Assembly: GCA_051953655.1 (NCBI GenBank)
Contig: JBQCIO010000106.1
Location: 22,076-86,075, forward strand
Reading direction: 5' to 3'
From: JBQCHF01 sp051953655
GTDB taxonomy: Bacteria; Actinomycetota; Actinomycetes; Motilibacterales; Motilibacteraceae
DNA: 64,000 nucleotides
Part shown: one piece after another, positions 19,573 through 27,542 of the stretch
Layout: every line of letters begins with the position of its first letter
Position numbering within the stretch: position 1 is the stretch's first letter
Notes under the pieces: generated by a model
The model's input: the letters and a program-made list of their open reading frames with translations, nothing else
What the model was told of the DNA's origin: nothing
Databases searched by the model: none
Position numbers and translations under genes: made by a program

Positions 19573-20573
19573 GGGCGCTGGTCGCCCACGGTCCCGGCTC
19601 CTACGCGGTGCAGGAGGGTCCCGAGCCGGAGCTCGTGGCGGGCGGGCTGCTGGTCGAGGTGGAGGCGGCCGGCGTGTGCGCCGCGGACCGCATGCTCTGG
19701 ACCGGCAGGCACCCGTGGGGCGAGCTGCCCTGGCCGTTCGTGCCCGGGCACGAGCTGCTCGGCCGCGTGGTCGCCTCGTCCCGCGACGACGTCGCCGTCG
19801 GCACCCGGATGACGGCCGAGGTGAAGGTGCCGTGCGGCGCCTGCGGAATGTGCCGTCGCGGACGGCCGCACCTGTGCGCCACCGGCCCGCACCTCGGCTC
19901 GGGCATCCCCGGCGCCTTCGCCGAGCGGCTGGCCCTCCCGCCGGGAGCGCTCGTGCACGCGGTGCCCGACGCGCTGCCGCGGGAGGTCGCGGTGCTGGCC
20001 GAACCCTCGGCGTGCGCGGTGCACGCCGTGCAGCGGGGCAGCGTGCAGCCCGGCGACGACGTGCTGGTGTGGGGGCTCGGCCCGGTGGGGGCGCTGGCGG
20101 GGCTCGCGGCGCGGGCCGCGGGGGCGGGCCGGGTCCGGGTCGTGGTCCGGTCGCGGGCCAAGGCGGACCTGGCGCGGTCGCTCGGGCTGCCGCCGGTGCT
20201 CCTCGACGACGTCCCTGCCTCCCCCGCCGACGGCGTCGATGCCCCCGACGTCGTCGTCGAGTGCAGCGGCGACGGCGACGCCGCGGTCCGGGCGGTCCAC
20301 GCCGTCGCACCCGGCGGGGTCGTCGTCCTCTACTCGGTCTACCGGGAGCCGGTCCCCCTCGACCTCAACCTGCTGGCCGAGCACAAGGGGATCGACGTGC
20401 GCGGCGGGCACCTGGCGCCCGGCGCCTTCCCCGCTGCCGTCGCGATGCTCTCCGACCCCGTGCTCTCCGACGTGCTGTCGGAGCTGGTGACGGCGGTCCG
20501 CCCGCTGAGAGACTTCCGAGCGGCGCTCGACCCCTCGAAGACCCCGAGACTGAAGGAGGTGCTCGTCCCGTGA
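19569..20573 (+). CDS. Zinc-dependent alcohol/polyol dehydrogenase (MDR family)
   Basis: A 334-residue medium-chain dehydrogenase. The catalytic zinc site is recognised by AGVCAAD and FVPGHELLG. The structural zinc site has four Cys in CGACGMCRRGRPHLC. The NAD(P) fold has GLGPVGALAG. Such enzymes oxidise a polyol or sugar to a ketose (sorbitol, threonine, idonate dehydrogenase relatives). The GTG at 19569 overlaps the isomerase stop by 4 bp and fits the conserved start VRALVAHGPGSY. The product presumably feeds the kinase-aldolase steps. Confidence 0.88.
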   Translation: MRALVAHGPGSYAVQEGPEPELVAGGLLVEVEAAGVCAADRMLWTGRHPWGELPWPFVPGHELLGRVVASSRDDVAVGTRMTAEVKVPCGACGMCRRGRPHLCATGPHLGSGIPGAFAERLALPPGALVHAVPDALPREVAVLAEPSACAVHAVQRGSVQPGDDVLVWGLGPVGALAGLAARAAGAGRVRVVVRSRAKADLARSLGLPPVLLDDVPASPADGVDAPDVVVECSGDGDAAVRAVHAVAPGGVVVLYSVYREPVPLDLNLLAEHKGIDVRGGHLAPGAFPAAVAMLSDPVLSDVLSELVTAVRPLRDFRAALDPSKTPRLKEVLVP

Positions 20574-21256
20574 GCTACCCCACCGGCGACGTCCGCGACC
20601 TGCTCGCGCACGTCGGCCGTGAGGCCGTGCGGGCCGGCCTGGTGATCGGCAGCGGCGGCAACCTGTCCGCCCGCGAGCCCGGCGCCGAGGCCTGCTGGGT
20701 GACCGCGAGCGGGACGTGGCTGGACCGGCTGGACCGCGAGTCGTTCAGCCTGGTGCGCATCGCCGACGGGGCCGTCCTGGACGGCAACCCCAAGCCGTCC
20801 AGCGAGGTGCTCCTGCACCTGCACACCTACCGGCGCCGGGACGACGTCAACGCGCTGGTGCACCTGCACCCGCAGACGTCGGTGCTGCTGGACGCGATGG
20901 GCTACGACGTCTCGCTGGTCACCATCGACCACGCCTACTACCTGCGCGAGGTGCGCCGCACGCCGTTCGTGCAGTCCGGCACCGAGGAACTGGCGGTCAC
21001 CGGAGCCGAGGCGGTGGCCGACGGCGCCAACGCGGTGGTCCTGGGGCACCACGGGTGCTCGGTGCTCGGCGGCACCGTGGAGGAGGCGCACAAGCGCGCC
21101 TTCAACCTGGAGGAGGCGGCCAAGGCGACCTACGCCGCGCTCGTGCTCACCGGGGGCGACGCCTCGAAGGTGCCGAGCTGCCCCCCGGAGTACCTGGAGA
21201 CGGTGCGGCGCAACGAGAACGCCGCGGCCGACGGCGGGGTCACCGCGGGTGCGTGA
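20570..21256 (+). CDS. Class II aldolase/adducin family protein
   Basis: A 228-residue zinc aldolase or epimerase of the FucA/AraD fold. SGGNLSARE is the phosphate-binding region, PSSE carries the general acid Glu, and HLHPQTS with GHHGCSVLG supply the zinc His residues. FucA cuts L-fuculose-1-phosphate and AraD epimerises L-ribulose-5-phosphate; which reaction applies here is open. GAAGGAGG lies just upstream of the GTG at 20570, which overlaps the dehydrogenase stop by 4 bp. Confidence 0.9.
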   Translation: MSYPTGDVRDLLAHVGREAVRAGLVIGSGGNLSAREPGAEACWVTASGTWLDRLDRESFSLVRIADGAVLDGNPKPSSEVLLHLHTYRRRDDVNALVHLHPQTSVLLDAMGYDVSLVTIDHAYYLREVRRTPFVQSGTEELAVTGAEAVADGANAVVLGHHGCSVLGGTVEEAHKRAFNLEEAAKATYAALVLTGGDASKVPSCPPEYLETVRRNENAAADGGVTAGA

Positions 21257-22640
21257 GGTCGTCCTCTGCGTCGACCTGGGAGGCTCCGCGGCGAAGGTGA
21301 GCACGGTCGGGGCGGACGGCCAGGTGCGCACCGACGTCGTCGAGCTGCCGCTCGACCGGCAGGGGCACCGGGTGGAGGCGGACCTCGCCGCCTGGTGGGG
21401 GTTGCTGGCCGACCGTCCCTCGGTGCTGCGGGACGACGAGCAGGTGCGCGCCGTCGTCGTCGCCTCGCTGCGCCAGGGCTACGTGCTCACCGACGGCATG
21501 TCGGAGATCGCGCCGGCCGTGCTGAACAGCGACCGCCGCGGAGCGCCGGCGCTCCGCCGGCTGCGCGAGATCGACGACCTGTACGAGCTCACCGGCCACT
21601 GGGCCGCACCCGAGCTCACCCTGCCCAAGCTGCTCGTCACCGCCGAGCGCCGGCCGGAGCTGTGGCGGCGCACCGAGCGGGTGCTGTTCCTGCACGACTG
21701 GCTGGTCTGGCGGCTGACCGGCGTCGAGGTCACCGAGGTGTCCTATGCCTGCGCCGGGCAGCTGGCCGACGTCGACGCCCGGACCTGGGCCAAAGACCTG
21801 TTGGAGCGGCTGGGGCTCGGGACCGGGTGGTGCGCGCCGCTGGTGGAGGCCGGAACCGTCGTCGGCGCGACCCGTCAGCCGTTCCTCGGCGCCCCCGCGG
21901 GCACGCCGGTGGTGGCCGGGTGCGGTGACACCCAGCTGGCGGCGATGGCCGCGGGCGGATTGGGCGACGGCGTCGTGACCGTGGTGGCCGGGTCCAGCAC
22001 CCCGGTGCAGGCCGCGACCGCGGCGCCGGTCCGGGACCCGCTGCGGCACCCGTGGCTCTCGACCCATGCGCGGCCGGACCGGTGGGCGGCCGAGACGAAC
22101 TGCGGCTACCCCGGCACGATGCAGGGCTGGGGCGCTGGGCTGATGGGAGCCGCTCCGTCGGGCGAGCCCGGCGCGCGCGGTGTCGTCGCGGTCACGGGCG
22201 CGCCGGCCTGGACCGAGGAGGGCTGGGCGGTCAAGGCGCCGATGTCCCTGGTCGGGCTGCGCCCGGACACCACCGCCGCCGACGTCGCCCAGGCGCTGCT
22301 CGAGGCGCACCTGGCCACGATCCGCGCCAACGTGGAGGACCTCGAGCGGGCGCTGGGGCGGGACGCTGCGGAGGTGGTGCTGGCCGGCGGGGCGGCCGAG
22401 CGGGACCCTCGCTTCGCCACGGAGCTCTCCCGGATGCTGGGGCGGCCGATCCGGGTCGCACGGTCCGACGCGGCCGCCGCTGCCTGGCAGCTGGCCACCG
22501 GCGAGCAGCTGCCGGTGCGGGCCGAGCTGGTGGAGCCGAGCGGGACCGGGGCGTACGAGTCGTCCTACGCTCGCTACCTCGAGGTGTGGGGGGCACTGCG
22601 CGCGGCGCTGCCCGAGCAGGACGAGGAGGCGCAGGCGTGA
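21249..22640 (+). CDS. FGGY-family carbohydrate kinase
   Basis: A 463-residue two-domain sugar kinase. Domain 1 begins CVDLGGSAAKVSTV. The catalytic base Asp lies in AGCGDTQLAAMAAGGLGDG, followed by the VVAGSSTPV nucleotide segment; domain 2 has VVLAGGAAERD. The closest impression is the branch that contains autoinducer-2 kinases and other poorly known FGGY enzymes, not xylulo- or glycerol kinase, but the substrate is unassigned. It overlaps the aldolase gene by 8 bp and the next gene by 4 bp. Confidence 0.88.
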   Translation: MREVVLCVDLGGSAAKVSTVGADGQVRTDVVELPLDRQGHRVEADLAAWWGLLADRPSVLRDDEQVRAVVVASLRQGYVLTDGMSEIAPAVLNSDRRGAPALRRLREIDDLYELTGHWAAPELTLPKLLVTAERRPELWRRTERVLFLHDWLVWRLTGVEVTEVSYACAGQLADVDARTWAKDLLERLGLGTGWCAPLVEAGTVVGATRQPFLGAPAGTPVVAGCGDTQLAAMAAGGLGDGVVTVVAGSSTPVQAATAAPVRDPLRHPWLSTHARPDRWAAETNCGYPGTMQGWGAGLMGAAPSGEPGARGVVAVTGAPAWTEEGWAVKAPMSLVGLRPDTTAADVAQALLEAHLATIRANVEDLERALGRDAAEVVLAGGAAERDPRFATELSRMLGRPIRVARSDAAAAAWQLATGEQLPVRAELVEPSGTGAYESSYARYLEVWGALRAALPEQDEEAQA

Positions 22641-23611
22641 AGGCCGTCGTGACCTGTGAGCTGACGGACGAGGGTGCGCGGTCCTTGCGCGAGCTGGGCT
22701 TCGACGTCGACCGCACCGGCTGGGGGGCGACCCGGCAGCCGCTGGACGCCGCCGAGTACGCCGGCGCGGCGGCCGGCGCCCGCCTGCTGCTCACCGAGAT
22801 CGAGACGGTGGGCGCCGCGGTGCTCGACGCCTGTGCCGACCTGATCGCGGTGGGCACCGCCCGTGGCGGGCCGGTGAACGTCGACATCGTCGAGTGCAGC
22901 CGGCGTGGTCTGCCCGTGCTGTTCACCCCCGCCCGCAACGCCGAGTCGGTGGCCGACTTCGTCGTCGGCCTGCTGCTCGGCCTGGTGCGGGGGGTGGTCG
23001 CCGGCGAACGGCATCTGCGCTCGGTCGGCTGGGGCGTGCCCACCCGCTACGGCGAGGAGCTGCCCTACCTGCACTTCCGCGGGCCGGAGCTGTCGCGCCT
23101 CACGGTCGGCCTGGTCGGCTACGGCGCCGTGGGCCGGGCGGTGGCCCGGCGGCTGCAGGGCGGGTTCGGCACCGACGTGCTGTTCCACGACCCGAACGTG
23201 GAGGGATCGGTCCCGCTCCAGCAGCTGCTCGCGCAGAGTGACGTGGTGTCGCTGCACTGCCCGCGCCGGCCGGAGACGCAGCGGCTGATGCGCGCCGAGA
23301 CGTTCGCCCTCATGAAGCCGGGGTCCTGGCTGGTGAACACCGCCGGCGGCGCGTGCGTGGACGAGGACGACCTCGTCGCGGCGCTCGACGCGGGGCAGCT
23401 GGCCGGCGCCGCACTGGACGTCTTCGACACCGAGCCGCTGCCGCGGGAATCCCCGCTGCTGCGGCGGGCCGACGTCGTGCTCACCCCGCACCTGGCCGGG
23501 GCCGCCGACGACGTCGTGCGCCACCACACCGAGATGCTGGTCGGCGACGTCGCCCGGCTGCTGCGCGGCGAACGCCCGCTGCACTGCGCCAACCCGGAGG
23601 TGCTCGCGTGA
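22637..23611 (+). CDS. D-2-hydroxyacid dehydrogenase-family protein lacking the substrate Arg
   Basis: A 324-residue relative of phosphoglycerate/D-2-hydroxyacid dehydrogenases. The NAD motif is VGLVGYGAVGRAVARRL and the catalytic Glu/His pair fits DVFDTEPL and LTPHLAGA. In the motif usually written NxxRG, which carries the substrate-binding Arg, this protein has NTAGG with Gly237 in its place; the codon is GGC. The enzyme may use a non-acid substrate or have lost oxidoreductase activity. Such proteins often accompany FGGY kinase and class II aldolase genes. The GTG at 22637 overlaps the kinase stop. Confidence 0.85.
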   Translation: MKAVVTCELTDEGARSLRELGFDVDRTGWGATRQPLDAAEYAGAAAGARLLLTEIETVGAAVLDACADLIAVGTARGGPVNVDIVECSRRGLPVLFTPARNAESVADFVVGLLLGLVRGVVAGERHLRSVGWGVPTRYGEELPYLHFRGPELSRLTVGLVGYGAVGRAVARRLQGGFGTDVLFHDPNVEGSVPLQQLLAQSDVVSLHCPRRPETQRLMRAETFALMKPGSWLVNTAGGACVDEDDLVAALDAGQLAGAALDVFDTEPLPRESPLLRRADVVLTPHLAGAADDVVRHHTEMLVGDVARLLRGERPLHCANPEVLA

Positions 23612-25716
23612 CCCGCCGCCACGAGTTCGGCTCGTCCTACTACCCGGCCCACCACGACCGCGCGGACTGGGCGCGGGACCTGGACCGGATGCGGGCGGCC
23701 GGGCAGACCGTGGTGCGCACCGCGGAGCTGCTGGCCAGCTGGGACCGGCTGGAGGTCGCCAAGCACTCCTACGACTGGTCGTGGCTGGACGAGTTCTTCG
23801 ACCTGGTCGAGGAGCGCGGCATGCGCATCCTGCTGGGGACGGGCTCGCAGAACCCGCCGATCTGGATGCTGGACGAGCACGACGACCTGCAGATCGTCAC
23901 CGCCGACGGTGCGAGGTACCCGACCGCGGCGATGTGGTCCTGGGCGTGCAAGGAGCACCCGGCCTACCGCACCGAGGTGGAGCGGCACGTGCGCACGCTG
24001 GCCGAGCGGTACGGAGGCCGGCCCAGTCTCTACGGCTGGCAGGTGGACAACGAGCCGGGCTACCCGTTCATCCCGTGGCGGGAGCGGCAGGTCGAGCTCT
24101 ACGACTACAACCCGCACACCGAGGCCGCGTTCGTGCGCTGGCTGCAGGAGCGCTACGCGACGCTGGAGGCGCTGTCCGACGCCTGGCGGTGGGACCCGAC
24201 GAACCACCGGTACTCGGCCTGGACCCAGGTGCGGGCGCCGCGCGCCATGCCGATGGCCTGGGCGGTGCACACCGCCTGGCTGGACTGGAAGGAGTTCACC
24301 GCGCAGCGCCTGGCCGAGTTCGTCGGCTGGCAGGCCTCGATCCTTCGCTCGCTGACGCCGGGGCTGCCAGTCTCGTCCAACATGAACGTGTGGGGCCGCG
24401 AGGACCCGTTCCACGTGCTCATGGGGCAGGACGCGCGGCAGATCGCGCGGCACGTGGACGCCATCGGGTTCGACCTCTACCCGGGCATCGGCAAGCGGCA
24501 CCTGCGCGAGCCGGGGTTCGAGGCGATGCACCTCTCCTACGCCCGGTCGGTGGCGCGGGCCGCGGGGGTCGAGCTCTGGTACCCGGAGATCGAGTCCGGG
24601 CCGCTGAACGGCTGGGTCATGGGTCCGGACCACTCGACCACGCCCGACGACATCACCCGGCTGTGCGTGGCGGTCGTCGGCGCCGGCTCGCGGCTCACCC
24701 TGTTCCAGGGCTGGCGGGAGTGGCCGTGCATCCCTATCCACTGGGGCGCGCTGGTCGACCTCGAAGGCGAGCCGACGCCGCGCCGGGACGCAGCGGCGGC
24801 CGTCGCCGACGCGCTGTCGGAGCCGTCGGTGGCCGCGGTCCTGGCGGCTGCTGAGCCGGCCGAGCCGTCGGTCGCGCTGTACGTGGACCGGACGAACGCG
24901 GTGTCGCTGCAGGGGTTCGGCAACGGAGCCGACCTCTACGACGCGATGCTGGGCGCGTTCCGGGGGCTGCACGGCTTCGAGGTCGGCTTCGTCGACCCGT
25001 CCACGGTGGCGTCCACGTCGGCGCGGCTGCTGGTGCTCCCGCTGGCCCCGCTGCTGCCGACGTCGGTGGGGGCTGCGCTCACGTCCTACGTCCGCCGCGG
25101 CGGGCACCTGCTCGTGCAGGCCAAGGCCGGCACGGTGGACGGTCGCGGCTGGTCGCACCCGCGGCGCCCGGGTGCGGGACTGGACGCGCTGCTCGGCGTC
25201 GTGGAGGACGACGTCGACACCACCGACGAGCCGGTGCCGGTGATCCTCGCCGACGGTCGGGTGCTGGTCGGGGCCCACCATATGCAGAAGCTTCGGGTGG
25301 TCGCCGACGACGCCGAGGTCGTCGGGCGCTTCGCCGACGGCTCCCCCGCCCTGGTCCGCCGACGCGTGGGCGACGGCGTGGCCTGGGTGTGCGGGACGCA
25401 CCTGGACCTCGGTCTGGTCCGGGACGGCGCGGTCGAGAACCGCTCGTTCCTCACCGCCCTGGCACGTGAGGCTGGCGCCCCCCGGCTGTGGGACGTCGAG
25501 CCCGGCGGCGACGACCTGCACCGCGTGTGGGCCCAGGCCCGGCACGCCGACGGCCGCACCCTGGTGGCGCTGACCTCGACCGACTCCTCACCCCGCTGGG
25601 TGGCCGTGCACCTGCCCGGCGCGACGAGCGCCGTCGACGTCCTCACCGGCGAGCGCCACCCGCTGTCCGCGGTTCCGGTGCCGCCGATGGGTGCCGTCAT
25701 GCTGCTGACGGACTGA
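23608..25716 (+). CDS. Glycoside hydrolase family 42 beta-galactosidase
   Basis: A 702-residue GH42 enzyme, without a signal peptide, so it acts on imported glycosides in the cytoplasm. The general acid Glu lies in WQVDNEPG near residue 149, and the nucleophile Glu is in WYPEIESGPLNGW near residue 330. The segment QGWREWPCIPIHWGALVD matches the conserved GH42 substrate loop. A flavodoxin-like trimerisation domain (GGHLLVQAKAG) and a beta C-terminal domain follow. GH42 enzymes usually release galactose or arabinose from oligosaccharides. Last gene of the operon; its GTG overlaps the previous stop by 4 bp. Confidence 0.92.
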   Translation: MTRRHEFGSSYYPAHHDRADWARDLDRMRAAGQTVVRTAELLASWDRLEVAKHSYDWSWLDEFFDLVEERGMRILLGTGSQNPPIWMLDEHDDLQIVTADGARYPTAAMWSWACKEHPAYRTEVERHVRTLAERYGGRPSLYGWQVDNEPGYPFIPWRERQVELYDYNPHTEAAFVRWLQERYATLEALSDAWRWDPTNHRYSAWTQVRAPRAMPMAWAVHTAWLDWKEFTAQRLAEFVGWQASILRSLTPGLPVSSNMNVWGREDPFHVLMGQDARQIARHVDAIGFDLYPGIGKRHLREPGFEAMHLSYARSVARAAGVELWYPEIESGPLNGWVMGPDHSTTPDDITRLCVAVVGAGSRLTLFQGWREWPCIPIHWGALVDLEGEPTPRRDAAAAVADALSEPSVAAVLAAAEPAEPSVALYVDRTNAVSLQGFGNGADLYDAMLGAFRGLHGFEVGFVDPSTVASTSARLLVLPLAPLLPTSVGAALTSYVRRGGHLLVQAKAGTVDGRGWSHPRRPGAGLDALLGVVEDDVDTTDEPVPVILADGRVLVGAHHMQKLRVVADDAEVVGRFADGSPALVRRRVGDGVAWVCGTHLDLGLVRDGAVENRSFLTALAREAGAPRLWDVEPGGDDLHRVWAQARHADGRTLVALTSTDSSPRWVAVHLPGATSAVDVLTGERHPLSAVPVPPMGAVMLLTD

Positions 25717-25732
25717 CGCCCGCCCCCTGTTG

Positions 25733-25786
25733 CGGATCTTGCTGCACGGCCACGCTCAGGGTGGGTGCAGGAGGTCTCAAGATCCG
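25733..25786. terminator. Bidirectional terminator between the catabolic operon and the immunity gene
   Basis: Inverted arms CGGATCTTG and CTGCAC (25733-25747) pair with GTGCAG and CAAGATCCG (25765-25770 and 25778-25786). It lies between two convergent genes, 16 bases past the beta-galactosidase stop. Confidence 0.65.
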
Positions 25787-25798
25787 GCGTCGATGGCG

Positions 25799-26155
25799 CT
25801 AAGGAACCGGCTGATCGTCGACCGAGCCAGGACGCAGCCCTTGCGCCTCCTCCGGCGGAGGGCCGACGAGGAACTGCCGTTCACCTGGCTGAGGCACCAG
25901 CCACGCTGACCGGTCCCTGAGGTCGAGCGATCGCGCCGACGAGGCGAGCGGCTCTGGCACGCCGTCCATCCCCTCGCGGACATAGAGCGTGACCATCCTC
26001 TTTTCGATGAGGGACTCGATGACGTCCGCGCACTCGCCGGGAGCCGCTAGTGGGTCCACTCCGCAGGCAGACCTGATGCGCCAACCGACCTCCCAGAGGC
26101 CGTAGAGGTCCTCGTCCGCGAGTTCCAGAATCTCGCGCTCGATGTCCTGCTTCAC
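25799..26155 (-). CDS. Presumed immunity protein of the adjacent polymorphic toxin
   Basis: A 118-residue protein of unknown family, rich in acidic residues at the N-terminus (REILELADEDLYGLWEVGWRI). No signal peptide or membrane helix, consistent with a cytoplasmic inhibitor. Its GTG at 26155 overlaps the toxin gene stop by 4 bp. Immunity function is inferred from this position, its size and the lower GC content it shares with the toxin tip. Confidence 0.68.
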   Translation of the reverse strand: MKQDIEREILELADEDLYGLWEVGWRIRSACGVDPLAAPGECADVIESLIEKRMVTLYVREGMDGVPEPLASSARSLDLRDRSAWLVPQPGERQFLVGPPPEEAQGLRPGSVDDQPVP

Positions 26156-27339
26156 AACGCTGGATTCCCCATGAGAGGGATGGGGTCAGAGACCTCACCG
26201 TTACGACTGATACGCATATACGGCCCCTGCTTGACTGGATTCGGATCGGAGCGCTTTCCAGGCATGATCCGGATCTGCTCACCGAGGACTTCGGGATTGG
26301 AGTAGCGGATACCTAGGCCACCCTTCTTGGCATTTGTGGCCGACTTGATCCAATTCGAAGGTATCAGGCGCTCGACGTCGGCAGGTGTGGCGCCGCGCAG
26401 ACTTGCGATGTCCGCGAGATCTCGCGTCGCCTGGTGAGGTGCTCGCCCGACGCCATGCTCAGCGCCCTCTTTCGCCGACCTTTCCGCCGCCTTCTCCGCG
26501 CCCCTCGCCGCCTCCCCTCCCTTGCCGACCGGGCCGAGCACCATCCCGGCGAGCGTGCCGGCCGTGATGCCGAGCGAGTGGGTCCAGTCGCCGCCGTCGT
26601 CGCGCCAGACGTCCAGCCCGAGGGACTCCTCGGTGGTGCGTACCGGGTGGACGACCTGGTCCCACATCGCCGCCGGCAGGCCGGCCACGTTCCGAGCCCA
26701 TCGCCCGCGGTCGACCAGCGCCTCGCCGGTCAGCGCCCACACGCCCTTCGCCGGGTCGACGACGGAGGACTGGAAGAAGCCGCGGAAGCCCTGGGTGGCG
26801 CGGTCCCCCGCGCTCATCCCTCGTGCGTGGGCCGGCACCTGCCCCCACAGCGTGTCCAGAGCCCGGGCGGCGGCGCCGACGGCCGTCCGGTACGCCTCCA
26901 GCGCCCGCTCGTGGCGGGCGTGCGCCGCCCGCCACCGCTGGTCCAGGTCCGCGCTGCCCGGATCCGGCAGTCCGGCGGCCACCAGCACCGCCCTGCGCTG
27001 CCGCTCGGCCTCGACGTCGGCCAGCTCCCGCGAGCACGCCGCCACCTCGGCCTGGGCCCGCTCGACCACCTGCGCATACGCGCTGAGGGTCTCGGCCGCC
27101 CGAGCCGCCACCCCGGCCGCCAGCCCCAGCCGCTGGCCGACGTCGTCGCGGCCCGCGCCGAACGCCGTGGCCGCGGGCCCGGTCCAGACCGGGTCGGCTG
27201 TCGGCAGCGCGTCCGACGCGGCTGCAGCCAGCGACGAGACCTGCCGCAGCCGGAGCACGACCTGCCAGAGCGCCGCTGCATCCACCCGCGGCGCGGGCAA
27301 CACCTCCCCCGCGTAGCCGCCCCCGACCCCTGCCCGCAC
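26152..27339 (-). CDS. WXG-type polymorphic toxin, candidate type VII secretion effector
   Basis: A 395-residue protein. The N-terminal ~170 residues are a helical hairpin-like region with a WxG motif at residue 52 (DPVWTGPAATAF) and long Ala/Glu/Arg helices, as in WXG100/LXG-like secreted proteins. A pre-toxin region with a Gly-rich hydrophobic stretch follows (ITAGTLAGMVLGPVG). The last ~75 residues form a compact tip containing GEQIRIMPG, KQGPYMRISRNG and SDPIPLMGNP, similar to tips of bacterial contact-dependent toxins; a nuclease activity is suspected but not assigned. GC drops sharply in this tip. No ESX secretion genes are in the window. Confidence 0.75.
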   Translation of the reverse strand: MRAGVGGGYAGEVLPAPRVDAAALWQVVLRLRQVSSLAAAASDALPTADPVWTGPAATAFGAGRDDVGQRLGLAAGVAARAAETLSAYAQVVERAQAEVAACSRELADVEAERQRRAVLVAAGLPDPGSADLDQRWRAAHARHERALEAYRTAVGAAARALDTLWGQVPAHARGMSAGDRATQGFRGFFQSSVVDPAKGVWALTGEALVDRGRWARNVAGLPAAMWDQVVHPVRTTEESLGLDVWRDDGGDWTHSLGITAGTLAGMVLGPVGKGGEAARGAEKAAERSAKEGAEHGVGRAPHQATRDLADIASLRGATPADVERLIPSNWIKSATNAKKGGLGIRYSNPEVLGEQIRIMPGKRSDPNPVKQGPYMRISRNGEVSDPIPLMGNPAL

Positions 27340-27432
27340 CCGCCCGCACCCCCGTCCCTGCCGCGACCGGACAGGACGCTAGAGCGATCCGGCGCTCACG
27401 CGCCGAGCGCTGTCCACAGGCCGGGCCCGGAA

Positions 27433-27530
27433 GGGGTGAGGGTGAGCCTCACTCCGTCCGGGTGGCGGGAGACGTTCGGACTGAGGGTGACCCCGGTTCC
27501 TTCGCTGTGCACCAGGGTCACCCTCACCCC
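27433..27530. terminator. Inverted-repeat region after the flavoprotein gene
   Basis: GGGGTGAGGGTGA (27433-27445) is an exact reverse complement of TCACCCTCACCCC (27518-27530), and the GAGGGTGA theme recurs between the arms. It begins 12 bases past the stop of the minus-strand flavoprotein gene. A transcription stop is likely; the repeated GGGTGA units could also bind a protein. Confidence 0.55.
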
Positions 27531-27542
27531 AACCGGTGCGAA

